This document shows positions 36,355 through 47,428 of a stretch of DNA of 64,000 nucleotides, in pieces (within the stretch, counting starts at the first letter, position 1; each line of letters opens with the position of its first letter). Origin of the DNA: Clarkia xantiana subsp. parviflora (taxonomy: Eukaryota > Streptophyta > Magnoliopsida > Myrtales > Onagraceae); NCBI GenBank assembly GCA_036873135.1, contig JAPTYO010000040.1:186001-250000 (forward strand), read 5' to 3'. Position numbers and translations under genes: made by a program. The notes beneath the pieces were generated by a model. It was not told the DNA's origin and ran no database searches. It saw only the letters and a list, made by a program, of their open reading frames with translations.

Positions 36355-37140
36355 CCTGCATTAGCAGCTTTAGTTGCTCAGATGTTGAAGTCTTAAACAG
36401 ACAATACTAACATTAACTAGAAACAAATTATAATAGAAATCCATCAATTGTTACACAATCATCAGAATCCCAGATTCGTGTATCCTTCCTCAATCTGCTA
36501 AACTCTCAACTTCAACAAAATGCTGCCTTCCAGATCAGTTTTTAAAGTTTTCCAGATAGGTGGTTATCAAAATTCATTCAAAGTGTTGAAACATATCAGC
36601 ATTATATTGAAAAGCACAAATCTTAAACAGAATTGGGTTTATAAGAAACAGAATATCACCAACAATAGACAAATCTTCGAACAAGCACCACCAAGATCAA
36701 TGCACCATTTACTGACTTACCAAGAACCAGTAGCAACAAAAACTATCTTCACTGCTTCAAAAAAAAAAAAAAGCCTCCACAACTTTTTATAGCCAAATGT
36801 ATGAATCTTATTTAGCAGAGATGGAAATGGAAATGGTCAACCAGATTGAGCAAATGAACATCCGTAGCATACACCTAAAGCATCAGCTACTTTGCTTCCA
36901 ATACACGACTGTCCTAAACTAAGAGCGAAAACTGGATCTATGCTCCAACCAGATTGAAAAGAAGATGCTGTGACGGACATTAGATCAAGAAAATCGAACC
37001 TTGCGGATAATGAATTCCAACAAGATGGACGGTGTGGCAGCGGCGGCTCCGCGATTTCGCCGGAATATTGTCAACGGAGATAAGAAGGAGAAGAAAAGAA
37101 AGCGCTCTCTCTAATCGGCTATCGTTTATAGGCAGAGGAA
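36355..37140 (-). promoter_or_regulatory. probable 5' leader exon and leader intron of the invertase gene
   Basis: On the minus strand a donor-like AAG|GTTCGAT lies at about 37002 and an acceptor TAATGCAG|GTCTC ends at 36356, so a roughly 650-base leader intron is plausible. The more GC-rich block 37003-37140, with CT/GA runs, would be the first noncoding exon and core promoter. Splicing is inferred from signals only. Confidence 0.4.
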
Positions 37141-38929
37141 GAAGGACAAACCGAAGACCGTCTCTGTCGGTTCTCCTTGTCTCCTAGCCTTTCCAATATT
37201 GCTGACCTAATTTCATTCGATCCCCTTATTTTTAAGTCTCTTTAAAAAACTCCATTTATTTCGAATGTTGCAATTAAATTCCATTAATTATCATTTTGTG
37301 TAAAACTTAATCAACAAATCACGCGCGCTAAGTTTATCGTGCCACATTTTACAAACACAAATATAATACACATTTTTTTATTAGTGTTCGAGGCGTGCTA
37401 TCGTGTTGTGTTAATTATTTAGTTGTACACCTCTGTACGAGATTATTAAGTAAAAATTAAAATAATAAACTTCATCTAGCAAAAAAACTATGAATTAATG
37501 TACCAGTATTCATTAGTTCATATCGTATGATTGACAAACTCTAAAAATTAAACCGCTAATTGAAGTTCTAAAAACTATTAAATAAAATTTATTAATAAAA
37601 GTACTCAAGAATTAGACTAGCACACCTCATCGTGTTATGGTGTATTTTTTTTGTTGTGATATCTAAACAGAACACAGCTCGAAAAGGGTATGGTACTTAT
37701 CGCTTTCGCGTCATCGCTCTATATATTTGCATGAATATAATTTTCCCGTACGTGTTCATGTGGTATGAGAAGTTATTAACCCTACTTAATATTATTATTA
37801 TTTACGAGATAAATATTTGTAGGAAATTAGGAGATCTTACAATTCAATTCATTTGAAATTAGTCAATATCTTTGCAATATCACTAATAAGTTTTTTTTGG
37901 TGCAACACTAATAAGTTTAAAATCATGAATTATTATTATTGATTAATTGCTATAGCAGGACGTATATAAAGTCGTTGACGAACTTGAATATTTTAAAAAC
38001 TATGAGGACCAATTAATAAATAGATGTCCACTCAATTGTTGTATAGAATAGAAGCGGCGGAGATTACTATAGGGACGGCGAAGCGCAGAAAGGCAGGGAA
38101 TATACCGGGGACAGCCGGTAACGGTGATTGGCGCACGCGGGGAAATTAAAAATCTGACGTGGAAAGAAAAGACAGTTTCGCTGACTTTTATGGTTTATCC
38201 GAATTTCCAACTTGGACTTGTCTTTATCTTGTTGACTAATTAATATATATTTGATCTGATCCTTTTCTTTCAGCACTATAATAAATACATAATGGAATGG
38301 GAACCCTATCGATCGACATTTCAAAGTCCACAATATTACATGCATTAATATTTATTAATACATGATCTTAATTTTGAAACCCCTTCCTTATAGTCGACAT
38401 CTTTAAATAGATTTTAATTTATAAATATATACAAGCGTTAATTCATTACATTACATTTTGCATAAAAATATGTTTTTAAGATAATATTAAATATTAAATA
38501 ATTTATATGCTTATTCTTGATTAATTTATTATATTAATTTATATATATTAATACATGATATTATATATCATTAGAAATAATGTTTTTTTATATTTATTTT
38601 CACATAAAAAAGTTGTTTGCAAATGTGAGTTTTATTGAAAAAGTTATAAATTTGTAACTATAATAATACTTATAATGAAAAAAAAAAATATGATAATAAA
38701 TAAAACCATTCACAATGCACAGAGAATTCCGGCATTTATTAATTTCCTTTAAGAGTCATTCCCATCGTCCAACGGTAACGAAAAAGTAGTTTTGTCTTGA
38801 TTAGATGATAAATCAGTTTGGGCTATGCTACATTTTTAAAAACAGCATTATTGGGCTGAATATTGGGCTTGGACTTAAACATGTTGATGACCCATTTAGA
38901 TGTGGTTCTACTAGTGAGTCAAGCCGTTT
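37141..38929. other. intergenic, nothing firm
   Basis: AT-rich. A small GC-rich patch at 38050-38165 includes GACGTGG and GCGCACGCG words but no convincing gene. Confidence 0.4.
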
Positions 38930-39440
38930 GTGAACTACGTGGATTGTGGGATCTAGTAAGTTGATATTCGAATTTAACTCGTTAAATTTCGAGTCGAGTT
39001 AAGTTTTTATTTTTATTTTTATTTTTTATAGTATTTAGTCGAGTACAGATTCATTTATACTCAACTTAAGAAGCTCGCAAGCCTATTCGAGTTTTTTTGT
39101 TGCTAAAAGTCTATTCAAGCCGAGTTCTAACTTATTCGAGTTATATATATAATTCAACACTCACAAACTAGAGACTCATCAGATCCTAAACCTTAAAAAA
39201 AAAAAACTATCGAGTCGTACTCGAATTAAGATGCATTATTTATGATTTAACTAGAAAAAATAAGGTTGGTGAGTCGAGTCGAGCTCGAACTCGTTGAGTA
39301 TAAAACGGATTTGAGCTCATGCTTGAAAAAACTAGACTTGATCGAGTTCAAGCTCGAATAAAATAATTTAAATTAAGCATATCAGATACTCGATTGGATT
39401 CGTTTTATGGCAAAAAAAAAAACAACAAGAACAACTCGAT
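38930..39440. repeat. dispersed repeat rich in GAGTCGAG motifs, copy 2
   Basis: Collinear with 1-390: CGTTAAATTTCGAGTCGAGT, CGAATTAAGATGCATTATTTA, GAGTCGAGTCGAGCTCG and ATCAGATACTCGATTGGATT. It has a longer AT-rich interior. Confidence 0.6.
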
Positions 39441-40851
39441 TCGTTTATACTAGTCCTACTCGTGTCTAAATTTGATATTAGACACGAGTAGCTTTCAACA
39501 ACTTGGTACCGACAAATACAACACATGCAAAAGCAAAATGATAGAAAGTCATTGACAAAAGAAAATGATAAAAAGTAGGCAAGTTGCCTTGTATATGTAA
39601 AAAGGAAGATAGTAGATGTTTTGGCAATCCACTCATCTAATATTCAAGTTTTTTTTTTCCGTTAGACAAAAAATATATAATCCACACGATAGTGTTTTCG
39701 CGCACTGTCATTAGGGCTCGTATGATCGCAGGTACAATTAAAAACAGTGTTGCTAATCACTGTCCTAGATTTAAAATATTAATATCCTGTGTCTCAATTA
39801 TTAAATTGATTAATTATAACTTTTTTCTCTTAAAACCAAAGAGTTTATAATCTTAATTAGCTAATATATATATTATACTATGTATGAAGTAAAATTCACA
39901 AAGGCTAGCTCTATATATTTTAATTTAGCATAGAGTAATTAAGATGGTTGGTACTCCAGACAGACAGACAAAACCTGTGATCCAACCATAAGGTTTAAGA
40001 AGATAAATCACAAAGTTTGTCTGTGTTGTACCACTCTGGTCTGGTCCAAGGCTTAAACAAATGTCTCACATGGCATCTTGGAAGCTTATTTATCTGCACA
40101 TGAAGTCCAGCAAATATATACCACAAGTTTCACTTACTTTATTCTTCCCTTCTCTTATCTACATACACATATATATTGATCAACCAAACATGACTAATTT
40201 TATCAAAAGAATGGCAAAATCGAGCTAATGACATCTAAAAACTTATGCTTAAACTTCATTTATTGCTTAAGTTTTTAGTTAATAATAAATTATTTGGTTG
40301 TTTTATATTTATCTTGATGCGACGTTTTAATTATCTATCTATTTTTTACGATGATAAATGGTTACTTATATTTTAAAATGTTGTTAAATGGTTATTCCGT
40401 TAAATTTTTTAATATTTTTTGATTAAATATTGACACGTGGAAAAAATATATTATTCAATTAATAGTCGTGTTGTTCAATTTTTTTGTTGTAAAAAATAGA
40501 GAAAAAACCGCTGTTTTGGTATCAATTTTTGAAAAATAATAATTGAAAACATAATAAATTTGATAAAGAATAAAAAGTGTACTGAAAATATGTCATGCTA
40601 CTTTTTTATCAGCCATTTTTTTAGTCACATGTATCGTTAGACTTAAAAAAAAGTTAACATGTAAATTAAAGATCAACATTTAGAATAGTCACGTAATTAA
40701 GATTAATTACTCCAATTCACATGCAACCCACACCACTATTATTCCATTACACACCCTTCGTTCCTTCTATTGAAACATTCTACGACTAACATTAACCTTG
40801 AACACTGTCACAAACCAGGAACATCAACAAGACACGATCATACTTACTACT
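39441..40851. other. intergenic, mostly featureless
   Basis: Contains at 39741-39850 a partial copy of the GTTAAGAACCTAAAA-type MITE family (words TGCTAATCACTGTCCTAGAT and TTTTCTCTTAAAACC). A segment at 39950-40130 is less AT-rich and can fold partially, but no gene was identified. Confidence 0.4.
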
Positions 40852-41941
40852 TCATAAGAGCCGATTCGGGGCATCGATGATTCGACTCGCCGCAGGGATT
40901 CGAACGATCGCCTCTGAAACAGCACAGTTATGCTTACAAGACACGATTACTCCCAAACGACCACTTAAACTCCTCGACAGCTTTGCTCCGGCCCGGAACA
41001 ATCGACCTTCGACAACTCCTTCATCGTCTTTCGAGCACTGCGCCATTGCAGCTGCAAAGGGATCTCTCTGGCTCTTCTTGCCGGAGCTCATCTTCCACTA
41101 CAAGAAAATCAACAATTTGTGAATACAGATTTTGTAGCGGAGTTATTAAGTTTGAAGAAAAATCTCTTTATAAAGATTATAAAGGGTTAAGGACCTAAAT
41201 AGATAATGTTGTTAATCGTTATTCCAGATTTAAAATGTTGATATTCGATAATAACTATCAGATTAGTTGATTTTTACAGTTTCTTAAAATTGAAGTAACA
41301 AAAATATATTTCTTAGCCACCGATTAAACTAAGAACTACAAATCTAATACTTCAGAAAAGTGAAAAACGTGTTTTTATTGGTTAAAACGTCAACTTTAAC
41401 GTCGAAATCAATCTAAAAAAGCGAAAAACAATAATTTAATAATTATGAGACTGAAAATTAACATTTTAAATCTTACCCAACGATTAACAATATAACTTGA
41501 GACTATTCTTAGGTTCTTAACCCAGTATTGAAATTGGATAATTCTCACTTTTTTAATATTTTTAGCTATTTTTTTTTTTTTAAATTAACATCCACTCTCT
41601 TAGAAATTTTTTGAAAATCAAGAATTTTAAACATTTTTCTTGTAGTGTTGGTGGCTCACCGGTGAGTTGGTGGTTTTGGCCGGGGCGGTGGTGCTAGAAG
41701 GTGGCAACGGGAGGCGACCACCGCCGGAGAAGGAAGCGCTGTTGGTTCGGTGAAGCGATGGAGGTGCATGGTTCTTGGGGATTCCGGGTTGGTGCTCCCA
41801 TGAGAAGGGGATAACGCCAGATGGGAAGATGGGAGGTTCTGGTTCGTTACAAGGAAATGAACAACATCTCTGCAGAGAAGATGAAGATGATGATGAAGAT
41901 GAAGATGAAGAGAAAGAAGGTGTTCTTGATCGATTATTCAT
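40852..41941 (-). CDS. DUF688-like small protein with a CACTA-derived intron
   Basis: Predicted from two exons, 41941-41660 and 41097-40852, giving 175 residues. Exon 1 starts MNNRSRTPSF, has a run of Ser, then the family motif GVIPFSWEHQPGIPK and RLPLPPSSTT. Exon 2 carries KKSQRDPFAAAMAQCSKDD, LSRSLSGRLGVI and SCKHNCAVSEAIVRIP, which follow the same motifs in the plant DUF688-like family. Donor CCG|GTGAGC lies just outside a CACTA-type insertion; acceptor TTCTTGTAG|TGG lies inside its terminal inverted repeat. Without splicing, exon 1 stops within the element (HYKKNV then stop). Molecular function is unknown. It may also be a gene disrupted by the insertion, with the two halves now separate. 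Confidence 0.7.
41096..41647. mobile_element. CACTA-type nonautonomous element inside the DUF688-like gene
   Basis: Starts CACTACAAGAAAATC at 41096 and ends TTTTTCTTGTAGTG at 41647, giving a 13-base terminal inverted repeat CACTACAAGAAAA. Subterminal TTGTAGCGG is also CACTA-like. Flanking triplets are TTC and TTG, a possible decayed 3-bp duplication. A second MITE (41184-41523) sits in the middle. There is no transposase. In gene orientation its right terminus supplies the splice acceptor. Confidence 0.8.
41184..41523. mobile_element. GGGTTAAGRACCTAA-type MITE, copy b (nested)
   Basis: The left arm GGGTTAAGGACCTAAATAG...GTTGTTAATCGTT and the inverted right arm GGGTTAAGAACCTAAGAATAG...ATTGTTAATCGTT match over about 65 bases, including AGATTTAAAATGTT. 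Related copies are at 51435-51660 and 61236-61582, and a fragment is at 39741-39850. No clear target duplication. Confidence 0.75.
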
Positions 41942-42254
41942 GGTTGTCTGATTCTGTCTTTGGAGAGTGCTTCTTTTAAGACACAACACAGAGAGACATC
42001 CCCTGTATATAATATATATATATATAGAGGTTTTGTGGATTTTTTTAAAAAAAATTACATATCATATGTGTCATGCAACTATGGTTTAGCATTCAATCAT
42101 GTAATACACTATGGGAGTAGATTAATATTTTATCTTTTAATTAAATGTTAAAATATAAGCTCGTTGAGATTGTGAAAATATGTACAAATATTTATGATGA
42201 ACATTATTTTTTTGTGGGGCTGATCTGATGTGAATGAAATTAATTTAAAGGTTA
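41942..42254. other. upstream flank of the DUF688-like gene
   Basis: AT-rich with a short (TA)n tract at 42010-42025 that may serve as TATA box for the minus-strand gene. Confidence 0.35.
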
Positions 42255-42775
42255 ATTAGCCAACTACATCTATATGTTTTAGTTATGTTGTGAATGTACA
42301 TATATGTTTTTTTTTTGTTAATATATGTATTGCTTTGTTGCTCAATACACATTTCGTCTAAGTTCCATTTATTTTTGTCGTTAGTTATTCATGTCTTATT
42401 CACATGCAAACATTTTTTAACTAAAAAAATATACCCTCATCCTCATCTTCTATGGTCGTGATGAAATTGATTACCCTAAACCCAAACCTCTGCAGACAAG
42501 CCTTTGTATCAGTACTCGTCTTTACTGTGTTGGCGTTTATTTTGATGGTTGGTCGTCTGCTACTCGTCCATCGCAGTATTGGTCGTCGCCGCGGTGGGTG
42601 ATTGTCCTGGGTGCATTCGAGTGCATGTGTATTGGCGCATATGTATTTAACTAACGGTTTTAGAGTTTCAGGTGTATTCACCAACGTAGGAAAACGTATG
42701 GGTGCATTTGCTTACATGTGTGGTGCGTCCAGCAACATGCGGAAACGTATGAGTACATTGAGCTTATTAACCCTT
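42255..42775. repeat. dispersed repeat copy B (single distal unit)
   Basis: Collinear with 23735-24270. It keeps TTGCTCAATACACATTTCGT, TTTTTGTCGTTAGTTATTCA and one copy of the distal unit with GGTGTATTCACCAACGTAGG and GCGTCCAGCAACATGCGG. An 87-codon minus-strand frame here is not considered a gene. Confidence 0.75.
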
Positions 42776-44142
42776 AATTAACATGCTACGAGTGTTGTCT
42801 TTATAGCTGCGGATCTTCTTTTGTTTATGAAAAAAATAAAGTTGAAATAAAACTGAATCATTAGATTTTAAAATTTGATATCAGATCGAAACGTTCGATA
42901 GTGGACCTAAAATATTTGTTTTATTTTATCTGTAAGTTAGCTCGCTAGTAGATATATAAGTAATTTACGTGAATAATATAATGCAGTTGACAACTCTTGG
43001 AAAATAATAATAATGCAATTGACAACCAACATATACGTACCACACAGCGAATACGATGTGTTGTGTTTTTATTCTTTGTCTCTCTTCTCCCACAACAAAG
43101 CTTCTCATCAACCTAACAATCTTCTCTATTTTTTCATGTTGATTTATTTATAAATTATAATTATGGACCACTAAATACATATATTAGATACATATCCGCA
43201 TTTAAGTGTTTAAACATTATCAACGCGGAAATGTTACAATTACATGATTAAATTGACCAACGACAATACATGATCAATTTAACTAGTAATAGAAATATCT
43301 ACATAACTAGATTTAAAAAAAAAAAATCAATTTAATTATATATATACCAACGTGCTTTATTTAAATTAGGCGCTCTTTGGAATATATATTCTTAGCTCAA
43401 ACCTACAAGGAGATTATGACAAGTTGTGCTTGAATATGCGAGCTAATTAAAGTTCATCTTTATGTTTTATTAGACATGTCAATTAACTAATACCATGATG
43501 ATGTCGTATCTATTGATTCCGGACATATATTAGAAGACATGCATAAAAAGTAATAAATCTTCTAATGTATATAGAGAGTAAAGACAATCTTCTTAAATAA
43601 TTGGTCGTTGTCTACTAATTAGTAAGGTTGACAACATGATGTATATTGTATACTTAATTAATTGATCTATATATAAATAAATATCTATGATAATAAAAGG
43701 AAAATTCTAATAAAATAAATAATCTAATGAATATTTTAATGCATTAATTTTACTAAAAAATCAAATATAAATTAATTATTATTATTTAATATCAGACTTA
43801 GATGAGTTTCTTGGAAAGCGATAGAAAGAAGCACGGGATTTCGATTTCAATAGGGAAAAGAGCATTTCTATATCATACGACTCACAGTGCTATTGCCGGT
43901 AAATCTGTTGTGTCACATGCCACTCCCACGACAGTGTCGCATGATCAATAATTTCTATAGGAAAAATGAGGACAATAATGTCAATGATTTATACTCCACC
44001 ACCATTAAGAAGATAAATTTAGTCTTAAGATGAAATAATTAAGAATGGGCAACAATCCTTATCATTTACAAGTAACGACAACAGAGAGGGCTGCGCAGAC
44101 TCAATTTAAATGACACGTCCAATTCCTGAATTGAGTAATGAT
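42776..44142. other. intergenic, nothing recognised
   Basis: AT-rich sequence between the dispersed repeat and the LINE remnant. No gene or clear element seen. Confidence 0.4.
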
Positions 44143-44965
44143 TTAGTTAGCGCATTCGTTTGCTCTACGCGGGACAAAGGACCAGATGATGCTCTGCAAC
44201 AAGTCGACCCTAGTTAGCACATTTGTGACCTGCGTGGTGATCCTCCAGTTCGGGCGAGCGGCTTTGCCCTTTAAGTGTTGGATGACTTCCAATGAATCTG
44301 ACTCGACGATGACGTTGTGCCGCCCCTGTTCAAATGCTAGCTCGACTCCCCTTTCCACTGTCTTCATTTCGAGCTCCAAGACGCCAATATCCCTCGTGAA
44401 TTGGGTACATCCCCCGATTAGTGTGCCATGTGCATCTCGAGCAAGAATACCAGTACCACCATGTCCATTGGTATCATTATAAGAGGCGTCACAGTTTATC
44501 TTTACCACACTGATCGGAGGGGGCTTCCATGTCACCCGTTGGTCTTGGTAATGGTCATCCACCACGTGTGAGGGGCCCGAAGATAGCATGTGAGTCACCC
44601 AAAATTCATTATGATCCCGCAACGCCCGTTCCAAAGTGGAGACAAGGTCCGGACTCCCCTCATCGTGCATGGCTCGGCATCTCTCCTTCCATATGGACCA
44701 ACATGTTATTCCGATTAGAGACCACCGGATCTGCATCTCTTTCTTCGTCAAAGGGACGACGTTCTGCAGCCAACTCAAGAAACCTGGGATAGAAGATCAG
44801 TGTAGTCCACCTGGCAGAAACTGTAGCAAACCAGATCGGGGTAGTCCACCCGCATTGGAAGATCATGTGCTCCACCGTTTCGGTTTCCTCGCAAAAAGGG
44901 CACCGTACGTCTACGTTCATACCTCGCCTGTTCAGATTAGCCCGAACCGCTAAGGCATTTGGTCA
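44143..44965 (-). pseudogene. LINE (non-LTR retrotransposon) 3' fragment: zf-RVT and RNase H
   Basis: On the minus strand the first part (44955-44790) encodes the zinc-binding region of a plant LINE reverse transcriptase: LAVRANLNRRGMNVDVRCPF followed by CEETETVEHMIFQCGW. The reading then shifts frame near 44785 into SWLQNVVPLTKKEMQIRWSL and a type I RNase H domain with INCDASYNDTNGHGGTGILA, GVLELEMKTVERGVELAF and VIVESDSLEVIQHLKGK. It stops at ECAN where the conserved VAHxLA end would follow, so it is truncated. An in-frame TGA lies at the upstream edge (about 44960). The frameshift and truncation mark it as dead. It lies about 145 bases from the L21 start codon, in the opposite orientation. 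Confidence 0.85.
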
Positions 44966-45110
44966 GACCGGAGAACCGGACCGGGTACCAATTGAATTAA
45001 ATCATTTCCGCAATCGGATAACGGGATAAGCCTCTCCTTCTCACAATCCATATAGAGTACAGAACAGACAGCACCCCCTCTCTATCGAGTCCTCACTCTC
45101 GAAGCTGAGG

Positions 45111-46895
45111 ATGGCTTCATCTTCCTGCTCCACCTCCGCGCTCTCCCTCTGTTCCTCCTTCAAAGCTCACTGTAAGCTCTCCGACGGCCACTATCTCCCT
45201 CCGCTTTCTCTCTCTACAAGACCTATCTTCTCCTCTTCTTCCTCCTCCTCCCTGAAATTCACCTCACGACGACCGCTCCTCATCTCGCCCAAATCCTCCG
45301 AGTCTGACGCCGCCGTAATTGAGGCTGAGTTCGAACCGGCCGCCATTGTTGAAGCATCTGACGCTGCGGTCGATGTCCCTGCTCCCAAGCGCGAGGAGGT
45401 CTTTGCGGTGGTTATGGTGAGTAATGAAGCAATCGGATGGCGTTTGCTACTTCCTTTGTAATTTACGCCTCCTCAATTGTATGTGTGAACTGAGAAATGA
45501 TGCTTTGGTGTTGTTGATTTGGTAGATTGGGGGTCGGCAGTATATTGTGTTCCCCGGACGTTTTCTCTACACGCAGAGACTGAAAGGTGCAAGTGTGAAT
45601 GACAAAGTAAGGATTTCGTATCTCTTTGAGTTTGCCAGCAGATAAGGCTCATTCAAATTTCAATTCGTTCAATGCTTTTATCATGTCTACATAGTTTAGT
45701 TCCAGGACCTTGCTTAGTACTTTAAGCTAGAATCAAGCTCTGGGACTGGTACTAGTACAAAAGAATGAACTATCATGCTTCAGCTCAATTTAATGGCCTA
45801 ACCTTAGAAAGGGCAGTCGAGAATCTGAATCCCCGCGATGCACACTCCATAGTTACCCATGGAATAGCTAAATATAGATTACCAATTTAGTTATAGATTC
45901 GTAATTTCAAAATCTTGAACTTGTTGGATTTTGAAATTGGAATCACAAAATGTGGCTGCATTTCACAATACGAACATCTAATTCCTTTTTTTGATGTTTC
46001 TCGTTCGGAATGTGTTTTTGAAATGCGCCTCCTGATCTGTCTGAGAGTTTTTACTTCAGTTTGGTTGGAATGAGTTGGGTTTAGGGTTTGAATGTCTCTT
46101 CCCTAGTCTGCATATTTGTTCATTTATTTTATCCCTAATAGTTCTATTTTGTCCTTTGAATGGTTGTTAGATTATCTTGAACAAGGTGTTGCTTGTGGGA
46201 ACCAAAACAAGCACATACATCGGATATCCAATTGTGCAAAACGCTGTTGTTCATGCTGTTGTAGAGGAGCAGGTGAGAGAGACGACATACTGTTCAGTGT
46301 TCACGAATTAATCAATTGTCGTACTACTTTCAGTTTTGTCCTTCTGGTATCTATGTTGGCCTAGAATGTTATCTTTGTTAGTTGTTAAAAGACCTTACAT
46401 TGAATTATGACCAACAATCTTTCACTCATTTTGCAGGGATTAGATGACAAAGTAGTCGTCTTCAAGTATAAGCGAAAGAAGAAGTACAGAAGAAATATTG
46501 GACACCGGCAGGTATTCACAGAGTGCTGCTGTATTATTTCATATTATGAAAGCTATAATTGTATGCATTGTGAGACCAAATCCATCCACACCCAACCAAC
46601 CTTAGGTTTAACCTTGCTGTATTTTCGAGATGAGGCAACTATACTTGTGATTTTACTGATCCTTTTTGAATGTTGAACCTAGTTAGTTTAGTTCATTTCT
46701 CATCTAATTCTTTAGTTGCAGTCTAAAATCTCGAGTTTTCATTTGCAGTTACGTGTTACTGAAACTAACAAATTACTGCACATTTCTTATCTTGTTTAAT
46801 CTTATCTTCAGCCAAATACCCGAATCAGGATCACTGGAATCACAGGCTATGAAGATTCACCAGTTGTAACCCTTGATTCTCTGGAAACACCTTAA
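45111..46895 (+). CDS. RPL21: plastid 50S ribosomal protein L21 (bL21c)
   Basis: Nuclear-encoded component of the chloroplast large ribosomal subunit. Five exons: 45111-45416, 45526-45606, 46171-46272, 46437-46511 and 46812-46895, all phase 0, giving 215 residues. Residues 1 to about 90 form a Ser-rich transit region ([17 protein letters not shown]) followed by an acidic Ala/Glu stretch. The mature core shows [79 protein letters not shown] and [13 protein letters not shown], the L21 consensus with the basic [14 protein letters not shown] rRNA-binding segment. Very short upstream space (about 145 bp) separates it from a LINE remnant. Orthologous to Arabidopsis At1g35680 by my recollection. Confidence 0.96.
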
Positions 46896-47428
46896 GAGTC
46901 TGGACTGTTTTCAGTGGCATGGATTTCCATATGTAACTTTTAAGCATTTAGTCTTCTCAGTCATTTTGTTTGGAAAACAGCCTTGTGCAGTGAGCTGAAT
47001 CTATGTTCAATCCTTTAAGTACCTTTTCGATAGAACATTGTCATGTTGAGGAATTTTTCGATATTGTAGTATTTGTTCTTGATGAAATTTACAGAGTAAT
47101 TTGTCGTTTGTGCGGAATGTCTTGTAATGTGATCAGCTATGTGTTGAAAATCGAAGCAAAGTTGAGCCCTCGACATATTTGACATTACTACCGTAGTAAA
47201 CAGACATTTCATATACATATGCAGTTCATCCCTTCCGGATTGAAAGGGGAAAACAGAACATGGAGAAGAATAATTTTAAGGTACATTCTATGCGTTTCAG
47301 CCCTAGTAGTTTTGTTGACTATACTTGATCATATATACATACATATAGGTGGAGGAATGCCTTTCTCCCCAGGCTTTGGCCTTCTTTCATTAACCATCTT
47401 GCTCAAGAGTCATGAACCAGCTAACCTT
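46896..47428. other. spacer between convergent L21 and VTT-protein genes
   Basis: Both 3' UTRs presumably lie here. No further gene. Confidence 0.5.

Noticed and set aside
38067..38345. 92-codon minus-strand open frame starting at an ATG
   Set aside because: There is no domain, composition follows the local AT/GC shift, and there is no supporting splice or promoter signal.
39950..40130. Possible microRNA hairpin (ACAGACAAAAC against GTTTGTCTGT)
   Set aside because: The stem is short and bulged and matches no plant miRNA I know.
41627..41659. Unspliced C terminus (ending HYKKNV) for the DUF688-like protein
   Set aside because: The last residues are encoded by the transposon terminus and would drop the conserved DPFAAAMAQCSKDD half. 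Splicing gives a better family match, though readthrough cannot be excluded.
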